Source: Uloborus plumipes
Taxonomy: Eukaryota > Arthropoda > Arachnida > Araneae > Uloboridae
DNA: 64,000 nucleotides
Direction of reading: 5' to 3'
Assembly: GCA_038373865.1 (NCBI GenBank)
Contig: JAXGGA010002886.1
Location: 48,782-112,781 of the forward strand
Of this stretch, positions 10,610 to 21,059 are shown piece after piece (position 1 is the first letter of the stretch; each line of letters starts with the position of its first letter). The position numbers and the translations under genes are program-made. Below the pieces are notes generated by a model. It searched no databases, had not been told where the DNA came from, and saw only the letters and a program-made list of their open reading frames with translations.

Positions 10610-11764
10610 GTGACAAATATTTTTTTTCTCCATTCTCGTATTTACATTCCCGATTTGAACAATTTTTCGTTCAACATTGAACCGCTCAAGCAAGCTGTCA
10701 CCCCTAATAACTTTTGAGTGAACAGTCCGATTTAAATAAACTTTTTTCTTGTTCGAAGGATCTCAGAAAGGATACTTCATTACCGTATTTAAATTTTCAA
10801 TTTGAACATTTTTTCGTTCAATATTGAACCGTTCAAGCAACCTTTTCTCACCTAATAACTTTTGAGTGAACCGTCCGAATGGAATAAACTTTTTTTTTTT
10901 TGTTTGAAAGATCTCGGAGAGGCTCATTCCCATATTTCGCTTTTTGATTTGAACCATTTTTCGTTCAATATTGAACCGTTCAGAAAAAATTTTAACATTA
11001 GCGCCTACGGGGAATTTGTTGAATGTTGATCCTGAACTTAAAATCGGATTTCCTTCAAACTAAACTTGTAAGAAAATGGTTTTGATAAATAATGTTTGTA
11101 AAGTACTTTTCTGAATAATCTTCTGTGAGGACTCTGATTCCGACTCCGACTCCGCAAACATGGCAGAAATGCAGGCTCAGAAAAAAAATGACTGACTGTG
11201 CAGACGATTTTTTGTTTATTTATTCATTTGTTTTATTTTATTTATTATTGTTTTTTTTTCTTTTTTTTTGGCAGACGATTGTTTTTTTTTTTTCTTTTTG
11301 TAACAAAAATTTTTCATTCACGAGTTCATTTTATTCTTTATTTATATTTAACAACTGGCAACGGATTAAAAGTGAAATTCGAGACATTTTATTAACGGAC
11401 GAGTTTTTTTTTTTTTTTTCTTTGATAGAATGTGTTTTGATGCTCTTTGTACTTTTGTTTATATATTTATTTATTTATTTATTTTTGAAAACGATTGAGG
11501 ATTTTTTCTACGGAAGAACTGTAACAGTTACGTTCTTTAAAAGGTGCAACAAAACTTTATTTATTCGTTTATTTACTTTTTACGTGTCTATTTCATCTGA
11601 TGAGAGGGGTATATTTTGCTTTTAGAAATCAGCTCCAAGTGAGAAAAAGGTATGTTTGACATATTTTCAGTCTCAGATAATCAAGAGAATAATGATCAGA
11701 TGCTAGAATGCCGATGTCGATGTACGGGAAAGTAGGCTCGTTTAGTTCTTGACAGAACTTCTTA
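10610..11764 (+). repeat. 147-bp-unit repeat family, copy 1 (5'-shortened)
   Basis: About three tandem units spaced about 147 bp carry CGATTTGAACAATTTTTCG, TTGAACCGTTCAAGCAACC and CTAATAACTTTTGAGTGAAC. A unique tail follows (GCGCCTACGGGGAATTTG; TCCGACTCCGCAAACATGG; long T-rich tracts), ending at CGATGTACGGGAAAGTAGG and the hairpin AGTTC-TTGACA-GAACT (11748-11764). The same arrangement occurs at 35520-37665. A terminal hairpin followed by CTTRTT recalls Helitron-like ends, but the classification is open. No coding capacity. Confidence 0.7.
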
Positions 11765-12927
11765 TTTAAATAAAGATATCTACAAAAGCAATTAATCGCT
11801 CATAGTTTTTAGTTAAGATAAAAAAAAAGGTTCACAATTTCACCAAAGGTACCAACACATTTTCCATTAAAAAAACAACACTGGCAGTAGGTAGTTTAAT
11901 ATGTACCTGTAGCCACTTTTTTTTAATTGAAAAAGAATATTGTAGTAACATAAAAAAAACTATTTTAAAGGTGAGAAATTTAATTTGTTGTATAGTCTGT
12001 TACCTGTTTCTTTTTTTAAGATTTTGCCTTATTTTATTGTTATTGATTAGCATGCTGGGTTTGGAAGAAACTTTGCCATCGATATCAAATCCGTCACTAA
12101 TAAAGTCCGTTGCTATGTTACAAGAAACACATTTGACGGTTCTTCCAAATATCTTAGGATATAAATTGTTTTTATTGGTATTCAAGCATTCACCGATTAT
12201 TAAAACATCATGGTCCAAGTTAAAGGAAAGGAAAACCTGAACAGTGCAATTAACTTTCAGATGTCTTTGATCATTCGTGTACCTAACATCAATTTAAAAC
12301 ATCTGGTGACGGATTTGACAAACTGATCCACAATTTTGAGAAACGCATTTAAACAAAATATGTATGTATACATAAAGCATAAGTCCTTAATTGACGATGT
12401 TTTCAGATTCATCTTACTCGTGCATAAGTAATTGTTTTACTTTTAATGAAAAACTTGAAAAAGGAAAATATAAATAAAAAATGCTTTCCTGATTTGTATG
12501 AATTTATTGAAATGAACATCCCTAGAACCCTAGAAAAGTTCGCGTTCGTAGACTTTTTCAATTTGTGTCACTCCGGTAAATTTAATTTTTATAAAATCTT
12601 GCTCACGTTTGTTGTCTTTCACTTGCTCCAAGCCTTTAAAGTTCTCAATTCCGGTTATCCCAGCAACACACCTCTTATTTCAGCGCCGGAAAAGGTCATT
12701 GCAAACAACCATAATGGAAGAACCTTGTCAAATTCAGAGGAAACTTTCAGTGACACCATTCGAGACCCCAGAATGAGCATTCAACATATTAGGGGCAGAC
12801 TAGTACAAGGAAATTGTTCGAATCACCCTCCCCGGCAATGAGAGGGCAAAAAGAGGGGAGAGACGATATTCTAGAACACAGCCGTTTGGCATTAAATGGA
12901 AAGCCCTACTATTGAATAACCCGAAAA
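11765..12927. other. No recognisable gene; unidentified open frames
   Basis: Contains a 131-codon plus-strand frame (12446-12841) and a 72-codon minus-strand frame (12000-12218; includes KCVSCNIATDF) that I cannot match to a family. Neither has supporting signals, and base composition is like the surroundings. They are recorded as unassigned. Confidence 0.35.
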
Positions 12928-13236
12928 TACTGTCTGATTTTCTTAGGTAACACCTTCCGCGTATTTATGCATGCGTCCGGTCTTCTTTGATCTCACTAAA
13001 GTAGGGGTGATAAGTAAGATAACAATAAAGGGATGAATAATAAGAAGCATTTTGAGCCGTATCAAACAACGTAGAACGATGTTAATTTCAAATACATAGT
13101 TTAGTTGAATATGTTAAAAGGATACCAAATGCAAACTTTAAGTTGAAAACTTCGGAAAGTTCCCACTCACAACCCATCACCCCTTTTTCAAGTGGAATGG
13201 TTCGCGATTGCTAGGCGCGGTTTTCACGGACGGACA
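12928..13236 (+). mobile_element. TACTGTCYG MITE, copy 2 of 3
   Basis: Same internal order as the copy at 4448-4755, including CAACGTAGAACGATGTTAAT and TAGGCGCGG. The left end reads TACTGTCTGATTTTC; the right end is slightly eroded (GGACGGACAA). No coding capacity. Confidence 0.75.
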
Positions 13237-13384
13237 ACACAAAGATAGTGTACATTAGGGATTCCACTTGTTTAACGTGATATTAGATTATTAGTGTATT
13301 ACACACACACACACAAAACTTTCGATTATTCGCGGGTCTTTCATACTTTTGTTTTCCTTTTTCTATGGTGTTGATTTACTGAAT

Positions 13385-15255
13385 GGGCCATTCTCCACTG
13401 TAAACCTTCTGAACGTCAATTTTTAAAATACGTATTTGTGTTTTTTATGCATGTAATATTAAAATATGTTAGTTGAACGTTAGGAAATAAGATAAAACAC
13501 TTGTTTTAACAGAATTTTTATTTTGAAATCAATTCTGGAAATTCAGCATTACGTTTTTTCAATTTTCTCCTTAACATTAACATATTTTAATGTTATTGTC
13601 TAATTTGAAATAAATTATAACACTCAATTTTCTTTCGCCGTTAAATATATCTACATAGTGTATCTTTTAATGATCGAAGGAAAATAAATAAGTATCAACA
13701 TATTTTTTTAAAAAAAGAATTTCTTAAAACAATAATTGGATGTCCCGCGCGCAACCCAAAAACATGGTCTTTTTTGTTTTCCAAGCTTATTTTTCGAGCA
13801 AAACAGAAACTGCTTTGGATTTACTTTTATTCACCCATCAAAATTTATGCCTAAAACCTTTTTTAATGAAAGTTAAATATTAAATGAAATATAAGCATTT
13901 GCTTTCCTGTCCCGTGCGTAACCCAAATACAGTCCACTCCGGATTTTCCGCGGAGTAAGGAGGCACAGCAACCGCGGATAAGCAAATGCGACGGATAATC
14001 CAAAAAATAGGTAAAGATCGACACTAGTGTATGTAAAAGCTTTTTTAAAAAGTCAAAAATACCACTCATACATTTAAATTAAACTAAAAATGAGAACATT
14101 GGATGAAAGAAATATCTTTAAAAGCTAAAAACGATAAATGACAAATTTGCATTTTTCTGTGTTAAGTAAATTTTCACCATGAAAATAAAAGGGAAAAGGA
14201 AATAAAAGTGTTAAAAGCCCGCGGATAATTCGAATCGCTCATAATCCGACCGCGGATAATCGAGAATTTGCTGTATTTCTAAAATTATAATTCAGCTACG
14301 TAATTTCACTTGCCAATATTTACGCTACTAACTGCCTTTCTCTGAACATTATTTACAGGTGTTGCAGCATTTAGAAAGAACTCAAAGCCGAAATAGGTGT
14401 ATGCTTCATGCCATGCATCTTTGAAATGCCTGGTCTTGCATTTACTTTTGACCAAACTGTCTCCCTCTTTATGTCTTTATCTAAACACAGCATGACTTTT
14501 GTTGATGTCATTCCTTTTTTTACAACGCTCGCAAAGTCTTCGGCCGACTGCACAATTGGGACATTTGATTTTTTGGACATTACTGCCCTTCTGATTTTAA
14601 TTGCCCCCAATTGCCACTCACTTGCTAAAAACATTTTATAATTATGAAGTCAATAATAAATATTATGAATCGTGTACTAGTCACATTTTAAAAAACATTA
14701 ATTATGCAAAATACCTTCTTTTTTTCTTGAACTTCACTTAAAATGGTTCACGCTAATGAATACAATAACTTTTATTTCATTAGAAATACAATTATTATAA
14801 ATATTTTTAAATTATTCCAGCTGATATAGAATATCATTCAGACGTGTCCCGTGCGTAACCTTGGGTTTGTCCCGTGCGTAACCCAAATGCAATAATTTTG
14901 TAAATTTACTAATTTATTTATTTGATTAAAGTGTAGCATTTTTGGGAAGAAGCACTATTTAGCTGTTAGGAAAAAAATACAATGGTTAGATAGAAGTTCT
15001 AAATTCACAGGGTTCATGAGCTATAGAAGTAAAAGTGGAATTTTCTTTTCTTTCCGAGTCCAGTGCGTAACCAGCATAATCAATCATTTTCTACATATTT
15101 AAACAATAATTATAATTTTATTTTGCACTTAAACTTCAAGAATCAATCTTGATTTATAATAAAACTGCAATAAAACATGAATGCACAACCTTTTCCCCTG
15201 ATTTTATGAACTTCAAAAGTCTGCAAATGTCCCGTGCGTAACCGGAGAATGGCCC
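13385..15255. mobile_element. Inverted-end element B with six copies of GTCCCGTGCGTAACC
   Basis: The ends are exact 12-base inverted repeats, GGGCCATTCTCC (13385) and GGAGAATGGCCC (15244-15255). GAAT flanks both sides (13381-13384 and 15256-15259), a probable 4-bp target duplication. The word GTCCCGTGCGTAACC or a close variant occurs in the same orientation at about 13742, 13909, 14846, 14869, 15058 and 15229. The last copy abuts the right terminal repeat. The opposing frames at 14371-14641 are unrecognised. Terminal sequence and duplication length match element A and suggest a Sola-like non-autonomous element. Confidence 0.7.
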
Positions 15256-15259
15256 GAAT

Positions 15260-17099
15260 GCAGAAAAATGCATCCAGTTTTACCTATCCCAGCTTGCTCC
15301 TGTTTTAAAATCAGCCACGAAGCAACTCTCATGCACTTCGACGGACTTCTCAAATATTTTAAGGAGCAGAATTACTTTGTGCCTAGATACTACTGAAATT
15401 ACTTCAATCCCAAAGGAAGAAGAAGCGTTTGAAAAGGAAAAAAACAAAAACAAATAAGCTATTTTTTTGGCAAAATTTTTAAAGTATGTGCTAATATAAG
15501 GGTTATTATTATTTTATCAGTGTATGAGTGTTATTTTTTTTTTTTAACTTTCAACGACATTTTTACATTCAATGCTATCGTTTCAATGTTATGATGAAAA
15601 AAAAACCTAATGAAGGAGTTCGCTATATTAAAATTGTGCTCTAAGGAAAAAACAACAATGTCAGTTCCTTACGAAAGCAACACTTCGAAAGGTAAAATGC
15701 AAAGAGAATTCACTATTGACGAGTGAAAAATATTAATTTCATCATACTGCAAACAATAATTTATGCTTGGAAAAAATATAGTAACGATGTTCTGGAAAGA
15801 ATGTTTTCAGAGTTCACTGATGTTGATCCTAAAATATTGAATACATACTTGATATTGATAATACAAGATGTACTACCTACTACTAGTTGGATGACCATCA
15901 CTTATCATTTACCCTACTTGTACACTAAACTATTATTTATTTTTTTATTTGAAAATAATTTAGTAAATGAATGGGACATTCCGTCATTAAATACCCCAAA
16001 AAAGCTAAACCTTCCACTATAATCAGCTGTTTACTTGACTCCCAAGAGTGCTCGACAATGAAATTGTTTCCCCCCTCCACCGTCCATCCCAGAATCTGTT
16101 CCGCTGAGCAGCGATTTCAAAAACTCCGCATTCAGAGAAACGTAGCTCTTTTCTTTCCATTCATTTCACTTCTTCATGTGCCGTTAATTCGTCCTCTTTC
16201 CGCCAATGAATGTATGTTGGGAGTAAAAAACGGCAGGAATAGTTGAACCATGCCCTCTCCTCCCACCCGAAAGGAATATATTGTTTTCTAGTCCCCTAAG
16301 TAAACGTTGCTCACCTTCCCCCACCCCACCGGACATCCTTTTGTCAAGTCTGACCGCCATTTTGGCTCCCAGCTACCAACTGGGGTTGGACAAATTTCTC
16401 GAGGCGAAAGAAGATATTCTCCGAAACTATCACTTTTTAAAAAAAACTTTTAATCAAACATAATTATTTTTAACCGCCGACGCAACAAGGAACGAGGTTT
16501 TAAGTTAGACGTTTCTGTGTAACTTCCTGTAGCACCGTAGCTCCTACGAAACAAATACACTAATTGAAGGAACAAGTGGATAAAGGTACTATAAGAGACA
16601 ATTTTTGAAACTTAGTTTTTACCATGGATAAAAATCCACAACGTTTCACCCGTTGAGAAAAATAGAGTAAGAAAAAAGAAATAACGCAATATTTTTTTTT
16701 TTGAAAGCTTTTTCTAGAAATTTAAAAATTCACATATCACCTTTATCCACGGACCCCCTTCAATTCCGATTGGTTTTTCTTTATTTTTATTTTTATTTTT
16801 ATTTATTTACTTTTTTTTTTTGAAAGGAGACTTGATCAAAAGAGTTCTTAGCTAGGTCTCGCCTTTGTATAGCTTAAATTTCCAACGATATTAAATGAAA
16901 ACCTCAAAAATTAACATTTTTTCGCAATGTTGGTAGTGAAAACATACGTGGCCATTTTAAATATCAGTACTACTGGTGAGCAAATCAATTCTTTTGAATG
17001 AGTGACTCGGAGTAACTCGCTCACTCGAAAGAACCGATTCTTTTTAGCAACTCCCCAGCTCATTTGCTAAAAAGAAAAGTAAGTAGATAAGAATATATA
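15260..17099. other. No recognisable gene
   Basis: AT-rich with a somewhat C-richer patch at 16050-16400. A 99-codon open frame at 15723-16022 has no recognisable motif. No repeats assigned. Confidence 0.4.
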
Positions 17100-17450
17100 A
17101 ATAAAATGACTTCTTGAACACCAATGAACACGCGCAAGCCAAATTTTGCAAATATCCGTCGTGAATTCGATTTTTATATGAAAAATCTCAAGGGTTTCAC
17201 ACTCCCATATTGGTAGAAAAGCTTCCAATGGGAATTATTGAGTATCAGGGGATCTCAGAGCCAAATTAAGCAAAAATTCCACGGTGGATTATTTGCATAC
17301 GGAAAAATAACAAGAAAGCCTTCCAAATGGGCGAAAATCCTCTTTTATAAATTTTTGAGAATCAAAGCACCTCTGTGCCATATTCGGCAAAGATCCGGCC
17401 TATGCAGTGAATTTGTATAAGGAAACTTCCATGGGAAGGGGTCTACACAT
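17100..17450. repeat. Degenerate roughly 100-bp repeats with GGCAAAGATCCG core
   Basis: Three loose copies of a unit contain a GCCAAATTTTGCAAATATCC-like stretch, a GTGAATT stretch and a CTTCCATGGGAA-like stretch (near 17135, 17255 and 17375). A related piece is at 33500-33560 (GTACCAAATTTGGCAAAGAT). It is old, diverged interspersed repeat material of unknown class. Confidence 0.4.
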
Positions 17451-17547
17451 TCTTAAGTAAACGGACACTTACACAACACATTCTTAAAGTAACAAAAGTA
17501 TTAAAGGTTTTAAAAAAGCCCCCGATCCGAAAATATATTGAAGAGTA

Positions 17548-17897
17548 CACTGTAAAAAATGAACTGTTGTTTTTACAGTATAAAATACTGGCAGCCGAGG
17601 TTCCAATTTAAAACTGTAAAATGCACAGTAATGAACTGTAAAACTAGCAATTTTAGTTTCTTACTGCAAATTTAGCAGTTTTACAGTTTATTGCTGTAAA
17701 ACTTAGCTTTATTATACTGTAAAAGCAACAGTATAATACTGACAGCAGAGGTTCCAGTTTAAAACTGTAAAATGCAGAGTAATAAATTGTAAAATTAGCT
17801 ATTTTACAGTCAATTACTGTAAAGTTAGCAATTTTCAGTTTATTACTATAAAATTAGCTGTATTATACTGTGAAAACAACATTCATTTTTTACAGTG
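17548..17897 (+). mobile_element. CACTGTAAAAAA MITE, copy 1 of 2
   Basis: The ends are inverted repeats (CACTGTAAAAAATGAACTG and the complement at 17880-17897). The interior is built almost entirely of interleaved ACTGTAAAA and TTTTACAGT words. The segment GGCAGCCGAGGTTCCAATTT is shared, in reverse orientation, with the element at 54386-54785. No coding capacity. Confidence 0.75.
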
Positions 17898-18440
17898 TAG
17901 GTGTGACACCTTCGCAAAAGTTTATAGTAGTTACTCTAATATTGTGGAGCATTGAATAGAGTTTATTAGATTTTTTTCAAACAATCACGATTGTTTATTG
18001 ATTTGACTTTACCAAAAAAAAAATCCCATAATTTCCATGGCGACGAGAATGACTGTAGCTTATTGTTTTTAATAGTTATTTAGAAAGATTTAATTTTCGT
18101 AGTAATGGTTACAAATCGTCTACGATCTGTGTTTTTTCAAGTTTTAACCAAAGCAATTTACCTAAACTCACCTCGTAGAGGTAAATTTAGTGCCTTCACT
18201 TTCCTTGACAACAAAAAAAAAAGTGGGAAACATCTTTTTCCTAATGTTAGTTTAAACTCTGGAATTTCTGAAACAGGTTCTGTAAACTCAATCAGCAAAT
18301 GTATCAGTAATTTAAGTTCTAACGCTGGCCTTTCTAATACGAAAGGTTATAATCGTCGTTTGAGTTAAGTACCTGATCTAGTACTGCTCTAGTAAATTGG
18401 CCTCCGCCATTGACAACGTTTACCTCTTTTTCCCTAATAG
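17898..18440. other. No recognisable gene
   Basis: AT-rich. An 87-codon frame at 18105-18368 (serine/asparagine-rich) has no family match I can name and no supporting signals. Confidence 0.35.
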
Positions 18441-18753
18441 TACTGTCCGTTCCTGAAAGCCGCGCCTAGCATTCGGAAACCATTCCACTTGAAAAAAGGG
18501 GTGATGGGTTGCGAGTGGGAACTTTCCAAAGTTTTCAATTTAAAACTTGCATTTGCTATCCTTTTGACACATTCAACTAAATTATGTATTTGATATTAGC
18601 ATCGTTCTACGTTGTTTGATACTGCTCAAAATGCTTCTTGTTATTATTCCTCTTATTGTTATATAACCGATCAGCGTTATTTTGGTAAGATCAGAGCAGA
18701 CCTGACACATGCGTAAATGCGCGAAAGGTTTTATCTAAGAAGATCGGACAGTA
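18441..18753 (-). mobile_element. TACTGTCYG MITE, copy 3 of 3 (reverse)
   Basis: Reverse-orientation copy of the elements at 4448-4755 and 12928-13236. It has TACTGTCCGTTCCTGAAAG at the left, CGGACAGTA at the right, and the complement of the shared ACGATG core near 18600. No coding capacity. Confidence 0.75.
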
Positions 18754-20175
18754 CGGCAATTTTCCTGATGTGTGGTTAAGAAAAGTAACCTATGAAACAT
18801 TAAAAACATGTTGCATGTGAACGGGACCTTTGAAAGTTCTGAGCGGCAAGCTTTGAAGCTCATTTCTTAAACTTATAATGATATTAAGCACCATGAGAAA
18901 ATCTATCCAATGACAATAACTGTAAAAGGGTTCACAGAGTGTTCTGATTTCATTTCCGAGCAGAAAGTACAATTCTAAGCACACAAAGGGCAAATTTCAG
19001 AATGGAACAAAACCCATTTTCCGAAAAACAATCAAAACCGCAAAAACAATTCTCATCGACATTATCATTTGATGTTATCGGAAGCTGCTTCCTCGTCTTA
19101 TTTGCACTGACAAATGAATCATTATTCGGGCAAAGGGACTGAAGGACGATTGTCACTTGAGTGCTTCCCGATTTTTTAATTGTTTTTTCATTCTTACCCC
19201 TGCTGAAAGGCGCTTTCTGTGTTTGCCTTCAACAATAAGAGCTTGTCGCAGAAGGATTTACAAGAGTTTTCGCGGAATTGTGGAAGAAAAGTGCTTCGCA
19301 CTTTCTTATTAGATGTCATCTTTTAGTGCCATTAAAAGAGATGCAAATCATAAGGCAGTCCAAAGAAGACTGCTATATGTTTAATAAACATGAGCCCCCA
19401 TAAAGGAAGAAGTACGCGCTCCCCTTTAGATATTAGTACTTCCCATTTTAAGGATAAATTTCCCTTCAATTCAAGCCTCTAGTAAAGAGCTGTTTTTAAA
19501 AATTCCTTCATTTGAAAATATTATCATATTTTTATTCTGTACTGAAATTACTTCCACAATTGATACAATGGATTCCAAATAACAGATTTCTCTTCTAATG
19601 AAAATAAAAAAGATAACCTTTTTCTGAAAAAAGTAACATTTATGTTTTTCACCCACTCAATCAAATAAACTCTAAAAGATATACAAATTGCACTTTAGTT
19701 TAATCTTCACTGATTTAAGCAAAGTATTTGATCTTTCAAGGTTTCTGCAGCTGAAACCAAAGCCAGGTTTAGAAATTTTAGGGATATAGGCCAAACTCTT
19801 TAGGTTACTTAATTTTACATAGGCGAATTATGTCATTGCGTATGCTACAGGCTAGAAATAATAAATAAATAAACAAAAATCGTCTTCACAGTGGTTTCTT
19901 TTAAGAGCAGGGGAGTCAGTACTTTTTCCCAGCATCCATTTCTGTCTTGTTTGCTGAGTCAGAGTTAGTCGAGGATTCAGAACTGAAGTTTAAAAGTCGG
20001 AATACTCAGTCGGGAGTCGATAGGCAGAGTCAGAGTAAAAGGCTCTAAATTCTAATGGTAAAAGTAGGTCAATTTTTCCGAGCCTGAATTTCTGCTATGA
20101 CTGCGTATAGTCGGAGTCAAAAAGTTGGAATCGTCAGTCGGAACCGATTAGTGTTGTCGGAGTCGAAGACTCTAA
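18754..20175. other. No recognisable gene; GAGTC-rich patch at 19910-20170
   Basis: Mostly AT-rich with unassigned short frames. From about 19910 to 20170 there are repeated GAGTCRG-type words (GTCGGAGTCAAAAAGTTGGA, TCGGAGTCGAAGACTC) marking a decayed interspersed repeat. Confidence 0.4.
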
Positions 20176-20179
20176 AGTT

Positions 20180-20765
20180 CTAATTAGTAGGATGTCTATC
20201 ATTTTTCCAAGCCTGCATATGAGCATCCAACAGTAGTCTGACATATTTAGGTTTCCACTTTCCTTGGTAACATCTCTCTATGTCTTTCACATCTTGATGA
20301 AATATCTCATCCTGTTCCTCACTAAAGCCAGCAAGATTTTTGGAAAAATAGTCTACATGTGTATGTAGAAAAAGGATTTTTAATCTCATGTTGCGGTGCT
20401 GAACTTTGAATGCAGCCAACATCCTCTTAACGATGTTTTTTTGCCAGAGTCTTTATTAGCCCTTCCCAAAAACTTTTGTACTACATCCTTGAATGAGTTC
20501 CAGGCTACTTTTTCAGTTTCATTCATTGATTGATTCAAAAAACAATGGGTAAGATAAAAATTTGCGCACATCAGGTCCTGTGAATATTCCATCTTTCAAT
20601 TTAGCTTCAGAAAATTTCGGAAACTTAACATATTTAAAAGTCTCCATCTTTTGGCAAACACTTGATAAATTGCTTCATCAGTCCTAATTTAATGTGAAGA
20701 GGGGGAAACAGAACCTTTTCCTGATCAACCACTATACTGTTCAACGTGAAAAGCCACGACTAGCA
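20180..20765 (-). pseudogene. Broken copy of a widespread arthropod transposon-linked protein gene
   Basis: Minus-strand reading gives, in several frames, LPPLHIKLGLMKQFIK, then KFSEAKLKDGIFTGPDVRK, VAWNSFKDVVQKFLGRANKD, FLHTHVDYF, FSEEQDEIFHQDVKDIERCY and finally YCWML. In arthropods this order (PPLHIKLGLMKQF ... GIFxGPxIRK ... FSEEQGERFHQDI ... YQGRW ... ADYCW) belongs to an abundant uncharacterised protein that I associate from memory with mobile elements. Stops and frameshifts break this copy and the upstream part is unreadable. The G-free tract begins shortly beyond its 5' side. Molecular function unknown. Confidence 0.7.
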
Positions 20766-20879
20766 CCTAGCGCCTCTGAAGGGTTCTATTTTACAAAGAG
20801 GTGTGCCCTTGATTAAAACATACACCATGGCTGCATTTCTGCTTATTCTGATATTGTTTTATTTCCTGTATCTGATAAG

Positions 20880-21059
20880 GAAGGGGAATAAATTAAAAAG
20901 AAAAAAACATCAACACACACCAATACTTTTAATAAATAAATCTAAAGAAAAAATAATAAAATCCCCTCACGTTCCTTATATCTCTCTCTTGTCACTATCT
21001 ATCACCCTTTTTCGATAAAATCCTGAGGGATCCAAGAACCCAGAGCAAAACAATATATG
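20880..21059. other. Transition into the G-free tract
   Basis: G becomes progressively scarcer over about 180 bases while A, C and T continue. The last G before the G-free stretch is at 21059. Confidence 0.7.

Noticed and set aside
11125..11625. 166-codon phenylalanine-rich open frame
   Set aside because: It runs through T-rich tracts in the tail of the 147-bp repeat family and is mirrored in degraded form at 37069; not coding.
12446..12841. 131-codon open frame as a possible gene
   Set aside because: No recognisable domain, no splice or start context, and AT-driven composition; left unassigned.
14371..14641. Opposing open frames inside element B as a transposase exon
   Set aside because: No catalytic motif or known family; both strands are open, so coding cannot be argued.
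15723..16022. 99-codon open frame as a possible gene
   Set aside because: Isoleucine/leucine/asparagine-rich as expected for AT-rich noise; no family signature.
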